A stretch of DNA of 26,209 nucleotides from an uncultured Fretibacterium sp. (GCA_937892105.1 CALAUZ010000069.1:1-26209); one strand, 5' to 3'. Shown: positions 1 to 8,590, numbered from the stretch's first letter. Program-made: numbers and translations. Notes: a model not told the origin generated them from the sequence alone.

Positions 1-1
1 A

Positions 2-889
2 GTCGGATTTGATGAAGGTGATGAGGCGAGCTATTGGGTAGGATTATCGAGCAGTTATTCAGATTTTCAAACATTTGCCTGGAGAGTCGGCGCAAGATAT
101 ATGACATATGACGACAGATATTATTACAGGACTGGGCGCAGGCAGTTTGAATTTGATGAAAAAAGTTTGTCATTTTATGCCGGCTTCGGAAAAAAATTTA
201 AAAATGAAGACTGGAGCTGGTTTTTAACTTTTCGTCACACTGATACAGATTACAGCGATGTTCATAACGCAATACCCGGATATATTGATGACTTAACAAA
301 ATGGCAGGGCGTTAACCAGACTATAGAATTCCAATTAACATGGGACAGACGCGAACCGTATATACCATTTCAGAAGGGATATGTATGGGACTCATATTTA
401 GAACAGGCGATCGAAGCATTAGGCGGAGAATATTCGTATTTTAAATATTGGACGCAAGCAAGATTTTATATTCCGTTGAACGATTATTTAAAAATGCTCA
501 CCGACACAAAAGGAACATGGACCGATGAAAATCCTTTGATGTTAGCAGCGAGGTTCAGGATTGGTTCAGCAACGGAAAATGATTTACCGGCGTTCGCGAG
601 ATATTCACTCGGAGGCATGAACACATTAAGGGGCTACAGCTCGCGTTCGTTTGAGGGAAGCAACATGTATCTGGGGAATTTCGAGTTGAGAGTGCCTGTA
701 GCGTCGGCTGTATCGCTAGTAGGATTTTACGATATAGGGAACGCAGACAGTAAGATGGACTGGAGCAATTATCATGATGACTATGGAATGGGAGTGCGTG
801 TGAAAACGCCATTTGGAAATCTGCGTATAGATTATGCGAAGGGTGAAGAGGAGAACCGTACATATTTTGGTTTTGGCGAGATGTTTTAA
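2..889 (+). CDS. bamA: BamA-type outer-membrane assembly protein (Omp85), C-terminal part, 5' truncated
   Basis: The open frame runs from the window edge (no stop back to base 2), so the visible 295 residues are the C-terminal part of a longer protein. It is rich in alternating aromatic beta-strands. It has a GG-x4-LRGY motif near bases 613-636, which matches the conserved (V/I)RG(F/Y) loop-6 motif of Omp85 barrels, and it ends in Phe (GFGEMF), the usual beta-signal. BamA inserts beta-barrel proteins into the outer membrane; the POTRA repeats expected at the N-terminus lie outside the window. Position just upstream of lpxD is the classical bamA location, which favours BamA over the paralogue TamA. 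An internal ATG at 101 is not the real start. Its 3' end overlaps the next gene. Confidence 0.8.
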   Translation, partial: VGFDEGDEASYWVGLSSSYSDFQTFAWRVGARYMTYDDRYYYRTGRRQFEFDEKSLSFYAGFGKKFKNEDWSWFLTFRHTDTDYSDVHNAIPGYIDDLTKWQGVNQTIEFQLTWDRREPYIPFQKGYVWDSYLEQAIEALGGEYSYFKYWTQARFYIPLNDYLKMLTDTKGTWTDENPLMLAARFRIGSATENDLPAFARYSLGGMNTLRGYSSRSFEGSNMYLGNFELRVPVASAVSLVGFYDIGNADSKMDWSNYHDDYGMGVRVKTPFGNLRIDYAKGEEENRTYFGFGEMF

Positions 890-2090
890 TCTAGCGTTAA
901 TCCTCGTAATCTTTCTCACAAGCCCAAGTTATGCGCTGACGGTAAAGGGATTGCCAGAATGGCTGAGGCCTGCTGTAACGAGAAGCCTTAACGCGGTATG
1001 GAGTGAGATACCGGACGATGCTGGAACGGACAGGGAAGGGACATTATCGTTAGTAGCGGAGAGGCTTTTTACGGGCTACGGGGTAGAAGTGGGTACAAAG
1101 CGAGGAATACCGGCAGTAAAATTCATACCCATCGATGAAATGATATCTCCGTCAGTACACATAATAATGCCGGAACTTCGAGGGAAGTCGTTAGAGTGGT
1201 TTGAGAGCGATGTACTGGGAATGTCGGACGATATAGCGGTAATAGCAGGAAGTGTGCCTCAAGCGGCGTTAATGTGGTCAGACGAAGCGTTACGGGAACG
1301 TATAGGGGAGCTAGTCTCAGAGCGTCTGCCAGGCTGGGAATTTACGCAGCAGATATACATATCAGAAGGCAGTACAGCAATCAACGTATCCTTCCGGCCG
1401 TCAATCCCGATGATACTGTCATTGAAGCCAGAGATATATTCTAGGACAGTGCCAGAGATGTTCCGTTCAGACTTGGAGGCACGTTTAATCCCTGAACTAT
1501 CAGCGTTAATAGGAGTACCTGTGAAGTGGGCAGAGAAGCACAAGACGGACATAGAGAAGCAGGCGCGGATATTCTTGGAGGAGCGACATGCGGTAGAGAA
1601 TTTGCGAGCCGAAGTGAACGTAAGATTTCAGCCAGGAGTAACATCAGGTATAGAGGCAGGTATAGACAGCAAAGATTTTATGTTTCAGTTATGGCTGTCA
1701 GCGTATGCTGGAATGGAAGGTAGATATCCGGAAGGGGGAATATTTTTTGGATTTCGTCCGAAGCAGAATTTTGCGCCGGAAGTATATATAGAAGCGATAT
1801 TTTCGTTGAACGACTTTTCAGTAACGCGGAGGCTTGGAGGAAGGTTTGAAGTGCTGAATAACTTTTGGGCGGGAGCAGAAGTGCAGTGGCCGGAGAACAA
1901 GTACTTCATAAGGCTTCAATATTCGCCCGTGAAGGTAAGGAGGCCGTACGGCTGGTGGAGATGGTCTCCAGAGCTTGAGGAACACGAAGCGGGATTAGGA
2001 TACCGTATAGACGAGCATATATCAGCGGAAATATATTATTATTCAGGAGGAGACGACAAGATAGGATTACGGGGAATGTGGCATTTATAG
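834..2090 (+). CDS. Exported protein of unknown function in the bamA-lpx operon, possible outer-membrane beta-barrel
   Basis: I do not recognise a family. The protein (418 residues from the ATG at 834) begins with a basic stretch, a hydrophobic segment (about residues 16-32) and a likely signal-peptidase site after SYA near residue 35. The middle is mixed alpha/beta; about residues 265-418 are rich in aromatic and alternating residues (for example WAGAEVQWPENKYFIRLQYS) and the chain ends in GMWHL, which would fit a small barrel or an outer-membrane-associated sheet. The start is uncertain: the ATG at 834 has no Shine-Dalgarno and overlaps bamA by 56 bases, while an in-frame TTG at 867 follows GAGGAG (848-853). 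It sits where many diderms carry skp/ompH, but the sequence is not Skp-like (Skp is small and coiled-coil). A role in envelope assembly is inferred from context only. Confidence 0.8.
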   Translation: MRRVKRRTVHILVLARCFNLALILVIFLTSPSYALTVKGLPEWLRPAVTRSLNAVWSEIPDDAGTDREGTLSLVAERLFTGYGVEVGTKRGIPAVKFIPIDEMISPSVHIIMPELRGKSLEWFESDVLGMSDDIAVIAGSVPQAALMWSDEALRERIGELVSERLPGWEFTQQIYISEGSTAINVSFRPSIPMILSLKPEIYSRTVPEMFRSDLEARLIPELSALIGVPVKWAEKHKTDIEKQARIFLEERHAVENLRAEVNVRFQPGVTSGIEAGIDSKDFMFQLWLSAYAGMEGRYPEGGIFFGFRPKQNFAPEVYIEAIFSLNDFSVTRRLGGRFEVLNNFWAGAEVQWPENKYFIRLQYSPVKVRRPYGWWRWSPELEEHEAGLGYRIDEHISAEIYYYSGGDDKIGLRGMWHL

Positions 2091-2104
2091 GAGGAGGAAT
2101 AGCC

Positions 2105-3058
2105 GTGAAATTATCAGAAATATCGAAAAGACTAAAGCTACAGGTAAAAGGCAATCCCAACCACGAAGTAACGCGTATATCGCCGCCGGAAGGAGCAGAC
2201 GCTACATCATTATGTGTAATCTGGGACAAGGACGTAATGATGAAACTGCCGCCCGAAGTAGCAATAATTGCGCCGGAGGAATATTTTTCGCCATCACGGG
2301 ACGGACTGATAGCGGACAAACCGCGAGCGATGTTACCGGAACTATTATCACTATTTTCCCCGACCCAAGCCATTCAAACGGGCATACACCCCAAAGCAGA
2401 AGTTTCCCCTACAGCAAAAATCTCACCCAATGCATACATCTCGGCCTTATCATACATAGGTGATAACAGTGTAATAGGTTCATGGACGATAATCGAGCCG
2501 AACGCGGTAATAATGTCGAACGTAAAAGTTGGAGAACGCTGCATAATCCATTCCGGAGCAGTAATAGGGACAGATGGATTTGGAATTGAGCGAACGCCGC
2601 AAGGGCTAGTGAAAATCCCGCAGACGGGAGGGGTAACAATCGGAGATGAAGTAGAGATAGGGGCATGTACGACGATAGACAGGGGAACGATGAAAGATAC
2701 GGTAATAGGTTCAGGGACGAAAATCGACAATCATGTACAGGTAGGGCATAACGTCTCCATAGGCCGTAACTGCATAATATGTTCAATGTCAGGGATAGCA
2801 GGAAGCACAATAATCGAGGACAACGTAACGATATCGGTACAGGCTGGAGTAACCGACCATGTAAGGATAGGAGCGAACACGATAATAGCCGGAAGAACAG
2901 GAGTAACGAACGACATACCGTCTGGTTCAGTGGTATCAGGATTTCCAGCGAGGCCGCATAATGAGGCGAAGAGGGCGTTAGTGTTATCAGCAGACCTTCC
3001 ATCGTTGTATAAGAGAATGAGAATGTTAGAGAAGAAGTTAGAGGCAATGCAAAAATAA
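2105..3058 (+). CDS. lpxD: UDP-3-O-acylglucosamine N-acyltransferase LpxD
   Basis: LpxD adds the N-linked hydroxyacyl chain to UDP-3-O-acyl-glucosamine, the third step of lipid A synthesis, in the cytoplasm using acyl-ACP. The chain has a short N-terminal uridine-binding domain (to about residue 95), then a left-handed beta-helix of hexapeptide repeats (IGDNSVIGSW and so on). The catalytic His is in DNHVQVGHNVSIG (about His215), and a C-terminal helix (RMRMLEKKLEAM) is typical. I chose the GTG at 2105 because AGGAGG lies 8 bases upstream (about 2090-2096); an in-frame GTG at 2078 would overlap the previous gene and has no such site. At 317 residues it is slightly shorter than E. coli LpxD (341). 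Its stop overlaps the lpxC start by one base (taATG). Confidence 0.93.
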   Translation: MKLSEISKRLKLQVKGNPNHEVTRISPPEGADATSLCVIWDKDVMMKLPPEVAIIAPEEYFSPSRDGLIADKPRAMLPELLSLFSPTQAIQTGIHPKAEVSPTAKISPNAYISALSYIGDNSVIGSWTIIEPNAVIMSNVKVGERCIIHSGAVIGTDGFGIERTPQGLVKIPQTGGVTIGDEVEIGACTTIDRGTMKDTVIGSGTKIDNHVQVGHNVSIGRNCIICSMSGIAGSTIIEDNVTISVQAGVTDHVRIGANTIIAGRTGVTNDIPSGSVVSGFPARPHNEAKRALVLSADLPSLYKRMRMLEKKLEAMQK

Positions 3059-3864
3059 TGGGACTAAATGGGAAAATAATAATAGAGGGATTAGGGCTTC
3101 ACACTGGGAAAGCCTGCCGTCTTACGATAGAGCCGTGCGAAACACCGGAAGTACTTATGCGTTCGGGGGAAAACGAACTTCCATTGCGAAAGCTGAAGAC
3201 GAACGGGACGAACAGGGGTTCGGATTATATATTCCCAGACGGAACGAAGGTGCGGACGTGCGAACATGTACTCTCAGCCATAACTGGAATGGGTATATAC
3301 TCAGGAGCAAGGCTGACGGTGGAAGGAGGAGAGATGCCAGCACTAGATGGCTGTGCGAGGGCATTATGCGAAGAACTCATGAAGCACCTATACTCTCTCG
3401 AAGACGCTCAAGAGTTGCCCACAATAGAAGTGAGAGAGCCGGTAATAGTGTACGGCAAAGACGAGAGGAGATTTATAGCGGCATTTCCAAGCGACAGACT
3501 GCACATAACGTACACGGTTGAATACGAATATGTGGGGACGCAGATATATGATTACGCACACAGCAAGGAGAATTACGTTTCAGACATAGCAGGAGCGAGG
3601 ACATTTGCGATGAGGCGTGAGATAGAGTATCTTCGTTCAAACGGAATGGCATTAGGGGGCAGTTTGGACAACGCTATAGTAATAGGTGATAAGATAGAGG
3701 CGAAGGGCGGTTTAAGATGGGAAGATGAATTTGTGAGACATAAAGTGCTTGACCTTATGGGAGATATAGCCTCACTGGGAAGGCCATTGAAAGCGCATAT
3801 TATAGCGGTAAGGGCGGGCCATGAATTGCACCTTAAACTAACAGAAAGACTGAAGGGAGACTGA
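3058..3864 (+). CDS. lpxC: UDP-3-O-acyl-N-acetylglucosamine deacetylase LpxC
   Basis: LpxC is the zinc enzyme that removes the acetyl group from UDP-3-O-acyl-GlcNAc, the committed step of lipid A synthesis. The zinc ligands can be seen: His70 in CEHVLSA, and His228 and Asp232 in HKVLDLMGD; the general acid His255 is in AGHELH. The N-terminal GLGLHTGK motif is also typical. The length, 268 residues, is shorter than E. coli LpxC (305) but all catalytic motifs are present. The ATG overlaps the lpxD stop, so translation is probably coupled. In this operon lpxC precedes lpxA, so enzyme order in the gene cluster does not follow pathway order (LpxA, LpxC, LpxD). Confidence 0.95.
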   Translation: MGLNGKIIIEGLGLHTGKACRLTIEPCETPEVLMRSGENELPLRKLKTNGTNRGSDYIFPDGTKVRTCEHVLSAITGMGIYSGARLTVEGGEMPALDGCARALCEELMKHLYSLEDAQELPTIEVREPVIVYGKDERRFIAAFPSDRLHITYTVEYEYVGTQIYDYAHSKENYVSDIAGARTFAMRREIEYLRSNGMALGGSLDNAIVIGDKIEAKGGLRWEDEFVRHKVLDLMGDIASLGRPLKAHIIAVRAGHELHLKLTERLKGD

Positions 3865-3873
3865 GACGAGCCT

Positions 3874-4338
3874 ATGGCAGAAATAGACATACTGGGAATA
3901 ATGAAGACGCTGAAACACCGCTATCCATTTTTACTTGTAGACAGGATAACGGAATATGATGATATGCATGTAACGGGCTACAAGAACGTAACGATAAACG
4001 AGCCATTTTTTCAGGGACATTTTCCAGGAGAACCTACAATGCCAGGAGTATTAATCCTTGAGAGCATGGGCCAGGTAGCGAGCGTACTTTTAGGATTGCG
4101 TCTAGGAGAGGGACAGGGCGGGAAGATAGCGTTTCTTACGGGAGTGGACAAGGCACGTTTCCGAAAGCCGGTGCGTCCAGGCGACAAGCTTGTAACGAAG
4201 GCAGAACTAGCGCGTGTAAGGGGAACATCAGCGAAGGCGAAAGTTACGGGATACGTAGACGAAGAAGTAGTAGCGGAGGCAGAATTTCTGGTAATAATAG
4301 CGGATACACTATCCAAAGAGCAGGAGGCCGAAAAGTGA
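3874..4338 (+). CDS. fabZ: 3-hydroxyacyl-ACP dehydratase FabZ
   Basis: FabZ dehydrates 3-hydroxyacyl-ACP in fatty acid elongation; it competes with LpxA and LpxD for the same 3-hydroxyacyl-ACP pool, which explains its place in this operon. The hot-dog fold signature is clear: the HRYPFLLVDR segment at residues 15-24, catalytic His49 in GHFPG, and catalytic Glu63 in PGVLILESMGQ, the same numbering as in well-studied FabZ enzymes. The length (154 residues) is normal. It starts 9 bases after lpxC with only a weak ribosome site, and its stop overlaps the lpxA start (GTGA). Confidence 0.95.
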   Translation: MAEIDILGIMKTLKHRYPFLLVDRITEYDDMHVTGYKNVTINEPFFQGHFPGEPTMPGVLILESMGQVASVLLGLRLGEGQGGKIAFLTGVDKARFRKPVRPGDKLVTKAELARVRGTSAKAKVTGYVDEEVVAEAEFLVIIADTLSKEQEAEK

Positions 4339-5123
4339 GTGTCCGTGTACACCCGTCATCAATAGTATCCCCCAAAGCGGAATTAGGAGACGGGGTAAGC
4401 ATAGGGCCATTCTGCATTATCAGCGGCAATGTAAGGATAGGAGCGGGAACGGAACTTACTGCCTACGTGTGCATACACGATTATGTAACCATAGGAGAGA
4501 ACTGCAAAATCTGTGAATACACAGCCATAGGAGGAGAGCCGCAGGATCATGGTTTCAAGGGGGAAGTGTCATATGTCCGCATAGGGAAAGGCAATCTTAT
4601 CCGAGAGAACGTAACGATAAACCGAGCTACAGGTGAAGGAAACGAAACAGTAGTTGGAGATAACTGCTTCATCATGGACGGAGTACATTTGGCGCATAAT
4701 ACGAGGCTTGGCGACAGCGTTACGATAGCGAACAAGGTAGGATTATCTGGTTTTGTGCAGGTAGGAAGCCATACGGTATTCGGAGGAATGGCGGGAGTCC
4801 ACCAGTTTGTGAGGATAGGTGATTTCTGCATGATAGGCGGATTATACCGTGTAGTAAAGGACGTTCCGCATTACACGTTAGCGTCAGGTGAACCGTTAAG
4901 GCTTACGGGTCTGAACAAGGTAGGATTGGAACGTGGAGGATTTGCGCCGGAGACGATACGGGCTGTGTACAAATTCTATCGTGAACTGTACCGTAAGGAC
5001 GTGAGATTTACGGAAGCATTTTCAGAGGCAGAAGGCAAGAAATCAGAATATATTCCTGAGATACAGAGGATAATAGAATTTTACGGAGGGACAAAACGGG
5101 GAGTAACATTCTGGGGCATTTAG
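4335..5123 (+). CDS. lpxA: UDP-N-acetylglucosamine O-acyltransferase LpxA
   Basis: LpxA transfers a 3-hydroxyacyl chain from ACP to UDP-GlcNAc, the first step of lipid A synthesis. The first two thirds are a left-handed beta-helix with hexapeptide repeats (IGPFCI, IGENCK, IGDFCM); the catalytic His is in VHLAHNTRLGD (His121, E. coli His125); the C-terminal helical domain (from about residue 190) contains the usual LNKVGLERGGF segment. The length of 262 residues equals that of E. coli LpxA. The GTG start overlaps the fabZ stop by four bases and is preceded by CAGGAGG at 4321-4327. It is the last gene of the operon; lpxI/lpxH and lpxB, often next, are not in this window. Confidence 0.95.
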   Translation: MSVRVHPSSIVSPKAELGDGVSIGPFCIISGNVRIGAGTELTAYVCIHDYVTIGENCKICEYTAIGGEPQDHGFKGEVSYVRIGKGNLIRENVTINRATGEGNETVVGDNCFIMDGVHLAHNTRLGDSVTIANKVGLSGFVQVGSHTVFGGMAGVHQFVRIGDFCMIGGLYRVVKDVPHYTLASGEPLRLTGLNKVGLERGGFAPETIRAVYKFYRELYRKDVRFTEAFSEAEGKKSEYIPEIQRIIEFYGGTKRGVTFWGI

Positions 5124-5131
5124 GGTATAAT
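5103..5131 (+). promoter_or_regulatory. Predicted sigma-70 type promoter of the phosphoglucomutase gene
   Basis: A perfect TATAAT lies at 5126-5131, with GTAACA (4 of 6 matches to TTGACA) at 5103-5108 and a 17-base spacer. The -35 box lies inside the end of lpxA. The start codon of the phosphoglucomutase gene follows at 5179, after an AGGACGGAGG ribosome site at 5161-5170. Confidence 0.5.
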
Positions 5132-5178
5132 TTTTCTATCCCAATGATTTAACGATATTTAGGACGGAGGTTCAAACT

Positions 5179-6777
5179 ATGCAGGAGAAGAAAATCGTCA
5201 ATATTCCTTCACTCATAAGCGACTATTACACCCTAACCCCAAATGCGGACGACAAGACCCAGCAGGTAGCGTTCGGGACATCGGGGCATCGTGGAAGTTC
5301 GGCATTACACAGTTTCAACGAGGCGCACATACTAGCGATAGCGCAGGCGGTGTACGAACATCGCACGGCAGAGAAGATACCCGGCCCGTTGTATCTTGGA
5401 GCGGACACACATGCATTATCCGAGCCGTCAATGCGAACATGCGTTGAAGTTTTGGCGGCCAATGGAGTTGAGCTGATACTGCAAAAGGATTTTGCCCCAA
5501 CGCCTACACCAGTAATTTCACGAGCAATTCTTGCGCACAACAGGACACCAGGCAGCAAGACAGCAGATGGAATGGTGATAACGCCATCGCACAACCCTCC
5601 GACGGACGGTGGAATAAAGTACGACCCGCCATCAGGAGGCCCAGCGAGCCCAGAGATAACGAGCAAGATACAGAACCGAGCGAATGAGCTGATACGTCAG
5701 GGGACAGGCTCAATAAAGCGAGTACCGTTCGAGAAGGCAGTCAAGATGGACAATGTACATTTTGAGGATTTTGTGCTGCCATACGTGAAGGCATTATCCA
5801 GCGTAGTGGACATGGAGGCAATAGCAAAGTCCGGCTTGAAGATAGGAGCAGACCCGCTCGGAGGTTCAGGGATATACTACTGGAAGCCAATCGCAGAAGT
5901 TTACGGCATAAAGAACCTTGAAGTTGTGAACCCTAACCTTGACCCTACATTCTCATTCATGCCGCCCGACCATGATGGGAAAATCCGCATGGACTGTTCA
6001 TCACCCTATGCGATGGCCAACCTAATCCGCCTGAAGGACGACTACGACATAGCGTTCGGGAACGACACGGACTATGACAGGCATGGGATAGTAACTCCGC
6101 AGGGTCTAATGAACCCCAACGCGTATCTTGCGGTAGCGGTGCAGCATTTGTTCACGAGCAGGAAGGGCTGGCGTACAGACGCGGCGGTAGGAAAGACGGT
6201 AGTTTCAAGCTCCATCATAGACCGAGTAACGGAAGGTATCGGCAGAAAACTGTGTGAAGTGCCAGTAGGTTTCAAGTGGTTTGTTGAAGGACTGCTTGAC
6301 GGCTCAATGGGATTTGGCGGCGAGGAGAGTGCTGGTGCATCGTTCTTGTGCAGGGACGGTTCAGTATGGACGACGGACAAGGACGGAATAATCATGGACT
6401 TGCTAGCGTGCGAGATTACGGCGGTAACGGGCAAGAACCCAGCGGAACATTATGAGGAGATAAAGGCGAAATACGGAACGAGCTACTATGCGCGTATTGA
6501 CACACCAGCGACACCTGAACAGAAGGCGGCACTCGGCAAGCTCTCACCGGAAGACATCAAGGCAGATACGCTTGCAGGCGGGAAGATAACGGGGAAGTTC
6601 ACGAAAGCTCCTGGCAACAATGCGTCGATTGGCGGCTTGAAGGTTACGACGGCTGACGGTTGGTTTGCGGCCAGACCTTCAGGGACGGAGAACATCTGCA
6701 AGCTGTACGCGGAAAGTTTTGTCAGCCCTGAACACCTGAAGAAGATACAGGAAGAGGCACAGGCGATAATAGCGTAA
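5179..6777 (+). CDS. pgm: Phosphoglucomutase (alpha-D-glucose phosphate-specific)
   Basis: This enzyme interconverts glucose 1-phosphate and glucose 6-phosphate in the cytoplasm, linking glycolysis with nucleotide-sugar and glycogen synthesis. All four signature loops of the alpha-D-phosphohexomutase family are visible: the phosphoserine loop TPSHNP (Ser137), the metal loop DTDYDR (Asp296, Asp298, Asp300), the sugar loop GEESAG (about 381-386) and the phosphate loop RPSGTE (about 499-504). The overall sequence (for example FGTSGHRGS near residue 32) points to the bacterial Pgm subgroup of about 545 residues rather than the phosphomannomutase/GlmM type; the length here is 532. It follows the lipid A operon but has its own promoter and an intrinsic terminator, so it is probably a single-gene unit that supplies sugar precursors. 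Confidence 0.93.
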   Translation: MQEKKIVNIPSLISDYYTLTPNADDKTQQVAFGTSGHRGSSALHSFNEAHILAIAQAVYEHRTAEKIPGPLYLGADTHALSEPSMRTCVEVLAANGVELILQKDFAPTPTPVISRAILAHNRTPGSKTADGMVITPSHNPPTDGGIKYDPPSGGPASPEITSKIQNRANELIRQGTGSIKRVPFEKAVKMDNVHFEDFVLPYVKALSSVVDMEAIAKSGLKIGADPLGGSGIYYWKPIAEVYGIKNLEVVNPNLDPTFSFMPPDHDGKIRMDCSSPYAMANLIRLKDDYDIAFGNDTDYDRHGIVTPQGLMNPNAYLAVAVQHLFTSRKGWRTDAAVGKTVVSSSIIDRVTEGIGRKLCEVPVGFKWFVEGLLDGSMGFGGEESAGASFLCRDGSVWTTDKDGIIMDLLACEITAVTGKNPAEHYEEIKAKYGTSYYARIDTPATPEQKAALGKLSPEDIKADTLAGGKITGKFTKAPGNNASIGGLKVTTADGWFAARPSGTENICKLYAESFVSPEHLKKIQEEAQAIIA

Positions 6778-6798
6778 AATGTAAAGGAAGAATTTTAG

Positions 6799-6830
6799 CC
6801 CTCTGGTGGTGAGCCGGAGGGAATTTTTTT
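6799..6830 (+). terminator. Intrinsic terminator after pgm
   Basis: An 8-bp stem, CCCTCTGG (6799-6806) with CCGGAGGG (6814-6821), with one U-G wobble and a 7-base loop, is followed by AA and seven T residues (6824-6830). Confidence 0.85.
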
Positions 6831-6854
6831 GTGTGTTAGTTGAGGTTTATAGTT

Positions 6855-7682
6855 TCACCCACGCCACGCCTTAATGTAATGCGTATGTCTCTTATCCTCC
6901 GGCGGCAGCGTCATGTAATCACCGAAAAACTGTGTCAGAAATTTATCATATTCCTTCGGGGCACTGAATTTATATCCCTCAAAATCCAGCTTCGTCATTG
7001 GACTTATCCATTCTTCCGCAAAGTAATCATTCATACCGTTTGGCCACGCTCCATCACCCAAATGACACGATTTCCCGTATTTCCTGTCCATTCTGCGCGC
7101 CGTCTCATCAAGGCTTCTCGATATCCCCTTGCAGCCTCCAAACAACTTGTACAGCAACTTCGCCGCTAATACCTTTACCCTGCCTTTCAGCGTTCGCGTA
7201 TAGCCTCGTTCTTTCAGATGCTCAGGAGTGTAGGTGTTCAGGAGGAGTACTGCCTGCAATACCAGCATTCTCAGAAGGTAAAGACGGTGTAACATCGCAT
7301 TGTCGGGAAAATGGTCTAACGGGAATATATCTATCCATAATTTCTCGTTCTCCTGTCTGCCGCAATCAACCGTTATCGTTGGGTCTAACGCCTTTATGTA
7401 CGGGTGTATGTATCCTTCATCGCCGGGCAGGTTAAACGCTGTTCCGGGTATTATGTTTCTGTTGCCCTTGACATTCTCCCTCAATCTCTCGAAGTCCTCC
7501 CGTAATAGTAACAGGTCAATGTCATCGTCCCATGGGATAAATCCTCCATGTCTAACCGCTCCCAGTAATGTCCCGCTGCAAAGGGTGTAGCGCATTCCTT
7601 CAGCTTCAAAATACTCCGTTACCTTCAGCATAATTTCCAGCTCCGATAACTGTATCTCCCGCAGTGTCAATAACTCTGCCAT
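6855..7682 (-). CDS. LicD-family phosphotransferase/nucleotidyltransferase-like protein
   Basis: The N-terminal part carries the LicD/fukutin signature: CSGTLLGAVRHGGFIPWDDD begins at about residue 35 and continues into IDL; the Asp-rich part is the metal site of this nucleotidyltransferase-like fold. LicD proteins move phosphocholine or other phospho-groups onto cell-surface glycans (teichoic acid, LPS, capsule). The acceptor here cannot be told from sequence; in an LPS-producing cell a surface polysaccharide is a reasonable inference. The length of 275 residues is usual. It is downstream of the jag terminator and has its own AGGAG ribosome site (about 7692-7696) and a likely extended -10, so it is probably expressed separately. 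It is convergent with pgm. Confidence 0.85.
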   Translation of the reverse strand: MAELLTLREIQLSELEIMLKVTEYFEAEGMRYTLCSGTLLGAVRHGGFIPWDDDIDLLLLREDFERLRENVKGNRNIIPGTAFNLPGDEGYIHPYIKALDPTITVDCGRQENEKLWIDIFPLDHFPDNAMLHRLYLLRMLVLQAVLLLNTYTPEHLKERGYTRTLKGRVKVLAAKLLYKLFGGCKGISRSLDETARRMDRKYGKSCHLGDGAWPNGMNDYFAEEWISPMTKLDFEGYKFSAPKEYDKFLTQFFGDYMTLPPEDKRHTHYIKAWRG

Positions 7683-7714
7683 AATTTATAGCTCCTGTGA
7701 TTGGTCTTGCTGGT

Positions 7715-7723
7715 ATTCTAACA
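7715..7723 (-). promoter_or_regulatory. Possible extended -10 promoter of the licD-like gene
   Basis: On the minus strand the sequence reads TGTTAGAAT, a TGn-extended -10 with five of six matches. It is 33 bases upstream of the ATG. No good -35 box is seen at 17 bases, where the jag terminator stem lies. Confidence 0.35.
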
Positions 7724-7726
7724 CAC

Positions 7727-7756
7727 AAAAAATGCCCCCGATTTTACTCGAAGGCA
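7727..7756 (-). terminator. Intrinsic terminator of the rpmH-jag operon
   Basis: Read on the minus strand, TGCCTTCGA pairs with TCGGGGGCA (nine pairs, two of them G-U) around a 6-base loop, followed by six T residues. It starts 12 bases after the jag stop codon and separates the operon from the licD-like gene. Confidence 0.85.
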
Positions 7757-7768
7757 CCTATTATCTCT

Positions 7769-8590
7769 CTATTCCTGTTCAGGGTTTCCGCTGTTACCTC
7801 TGCGTTCCCTGAAATCCCGACGGCCTCTCCCATCTCTATCCCTGCGCCGTCCGTATCGTCCTGCTGGCATTGGGGGATTGTTGCCGGAAGAATTTATCCG
7901 TTCACGCTGCGCACGTACCCTCATTGACGCTGGTCCCGGCATTCTCACTTCGTCCGGCTCAAACTTTGGGATTATTACTACTTTCCGGTTCGGTGTCTCT
8001 CCTACCGACTCCGTCGTTACATCGTCCCTGTCCTTCAACGTAGTATGTATCACCCAGCGTTCCCATGATACCATCGGGTCAAGTCTCACCGGCCGTCCAT
8101 ACTTCACCGCCTGTCTGGCCGTAGCTTCTGCTAAACGTTCAAGGCTCTTGCTCCTCCTGGCTCTATAACCACAAGAGTCGACCTTCAGACGAGGCTCATT
8201 CTTCGGGTCTCTCAACGCAAGGTTCACAAGGTATTCCATTCCCTTCAACGCGTCCCCATAGCGTCCCACTACATAGTCCGCAGCGTCTTCTCCCTCTATC
8301 TCAAGCATGTTGCGCTCAACCTCTGAAGCCTTAGCATGTGCGTCAAAATCCATCAGCCTCAATATCTCGTCAACAAACTTCGTTCCCCTCGTCATGATAT
8401 CTGGTTTCGCCGTAGCCGTGATTTCTACCTTCATCTTCCTGCTGCCGAATAATCCCAGAAATCCCTCGCGTTCCTCGCTCAATACTTCCGCGTGAAGCTC
8501 TTCTGGCGGGAGCTTCCACAAATTCGAGACCTCTCTCACAGCTTCTTCTATTGAAGCTGCCTCTAATGTTATCCTTCTTTCCTCCATCAT
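7769..8590 (-). CDS. jag: Jag/KhpB RNA-binding protein
   Basis: The order of domains is Jag-N (about residues 1-50, with the EGFLGLFG motif at about 42-49), a KH domain (about 70-150) and an R3H domain (about 155-215, with RSKSLERLAEATARQAV). KhpB/Jag binds RNA and, with KhpA, affects many transcripts, cell elongation and division in Gram-positive bacteria. The C-terminus is a long basic, Arg/Gly-rich disordered tail (about 225-273), which could add RNA contacts. Two successive ATG codons occur at the start; the first overlaps the yidC stop (ATGA, 8587-8590), so translation is probably coupled. It is the last gene of the rpmH operon, as in many bacteria. Confidence 0.92.
   Translation of the reverse strand: MMEERRITLEAASIEEAVREVSNLWKLPPEELHAEVLSEEREGFLGLFGSRKMKVEITATAKPDIMTRGTKFVDEILRLMDFDAHAKASEVERNMLEIEGEDAADYVVGRYGDALKGMEYLVNLALRDPKNEPRLKVDSCGYRARRSKSLERLAEATARQAVKYGRPVRLDPMVSWERWVIHTTLKDRDDVTTESVGETPNRKVVIIPKFEPDEVRMPGPASMRVRAQRERINSSGNNPPMPAGRYGRRRDRDGRGRRDFRERRGNSGNPEQE

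Noticed and set aside
2078..2104. Upstream GTG start for lpxD
   Set aside because: It lies inside the previous gene with no ribosome site; AGGAGG is placed ideally for the GTG at 2105.
2409..3047. Long minus-strand open frame of 212 codons
   Set aside because: It is the antisense shadow of lpxD, rich in Leu/Ser as expected from complementing the hexapeptide repeats.
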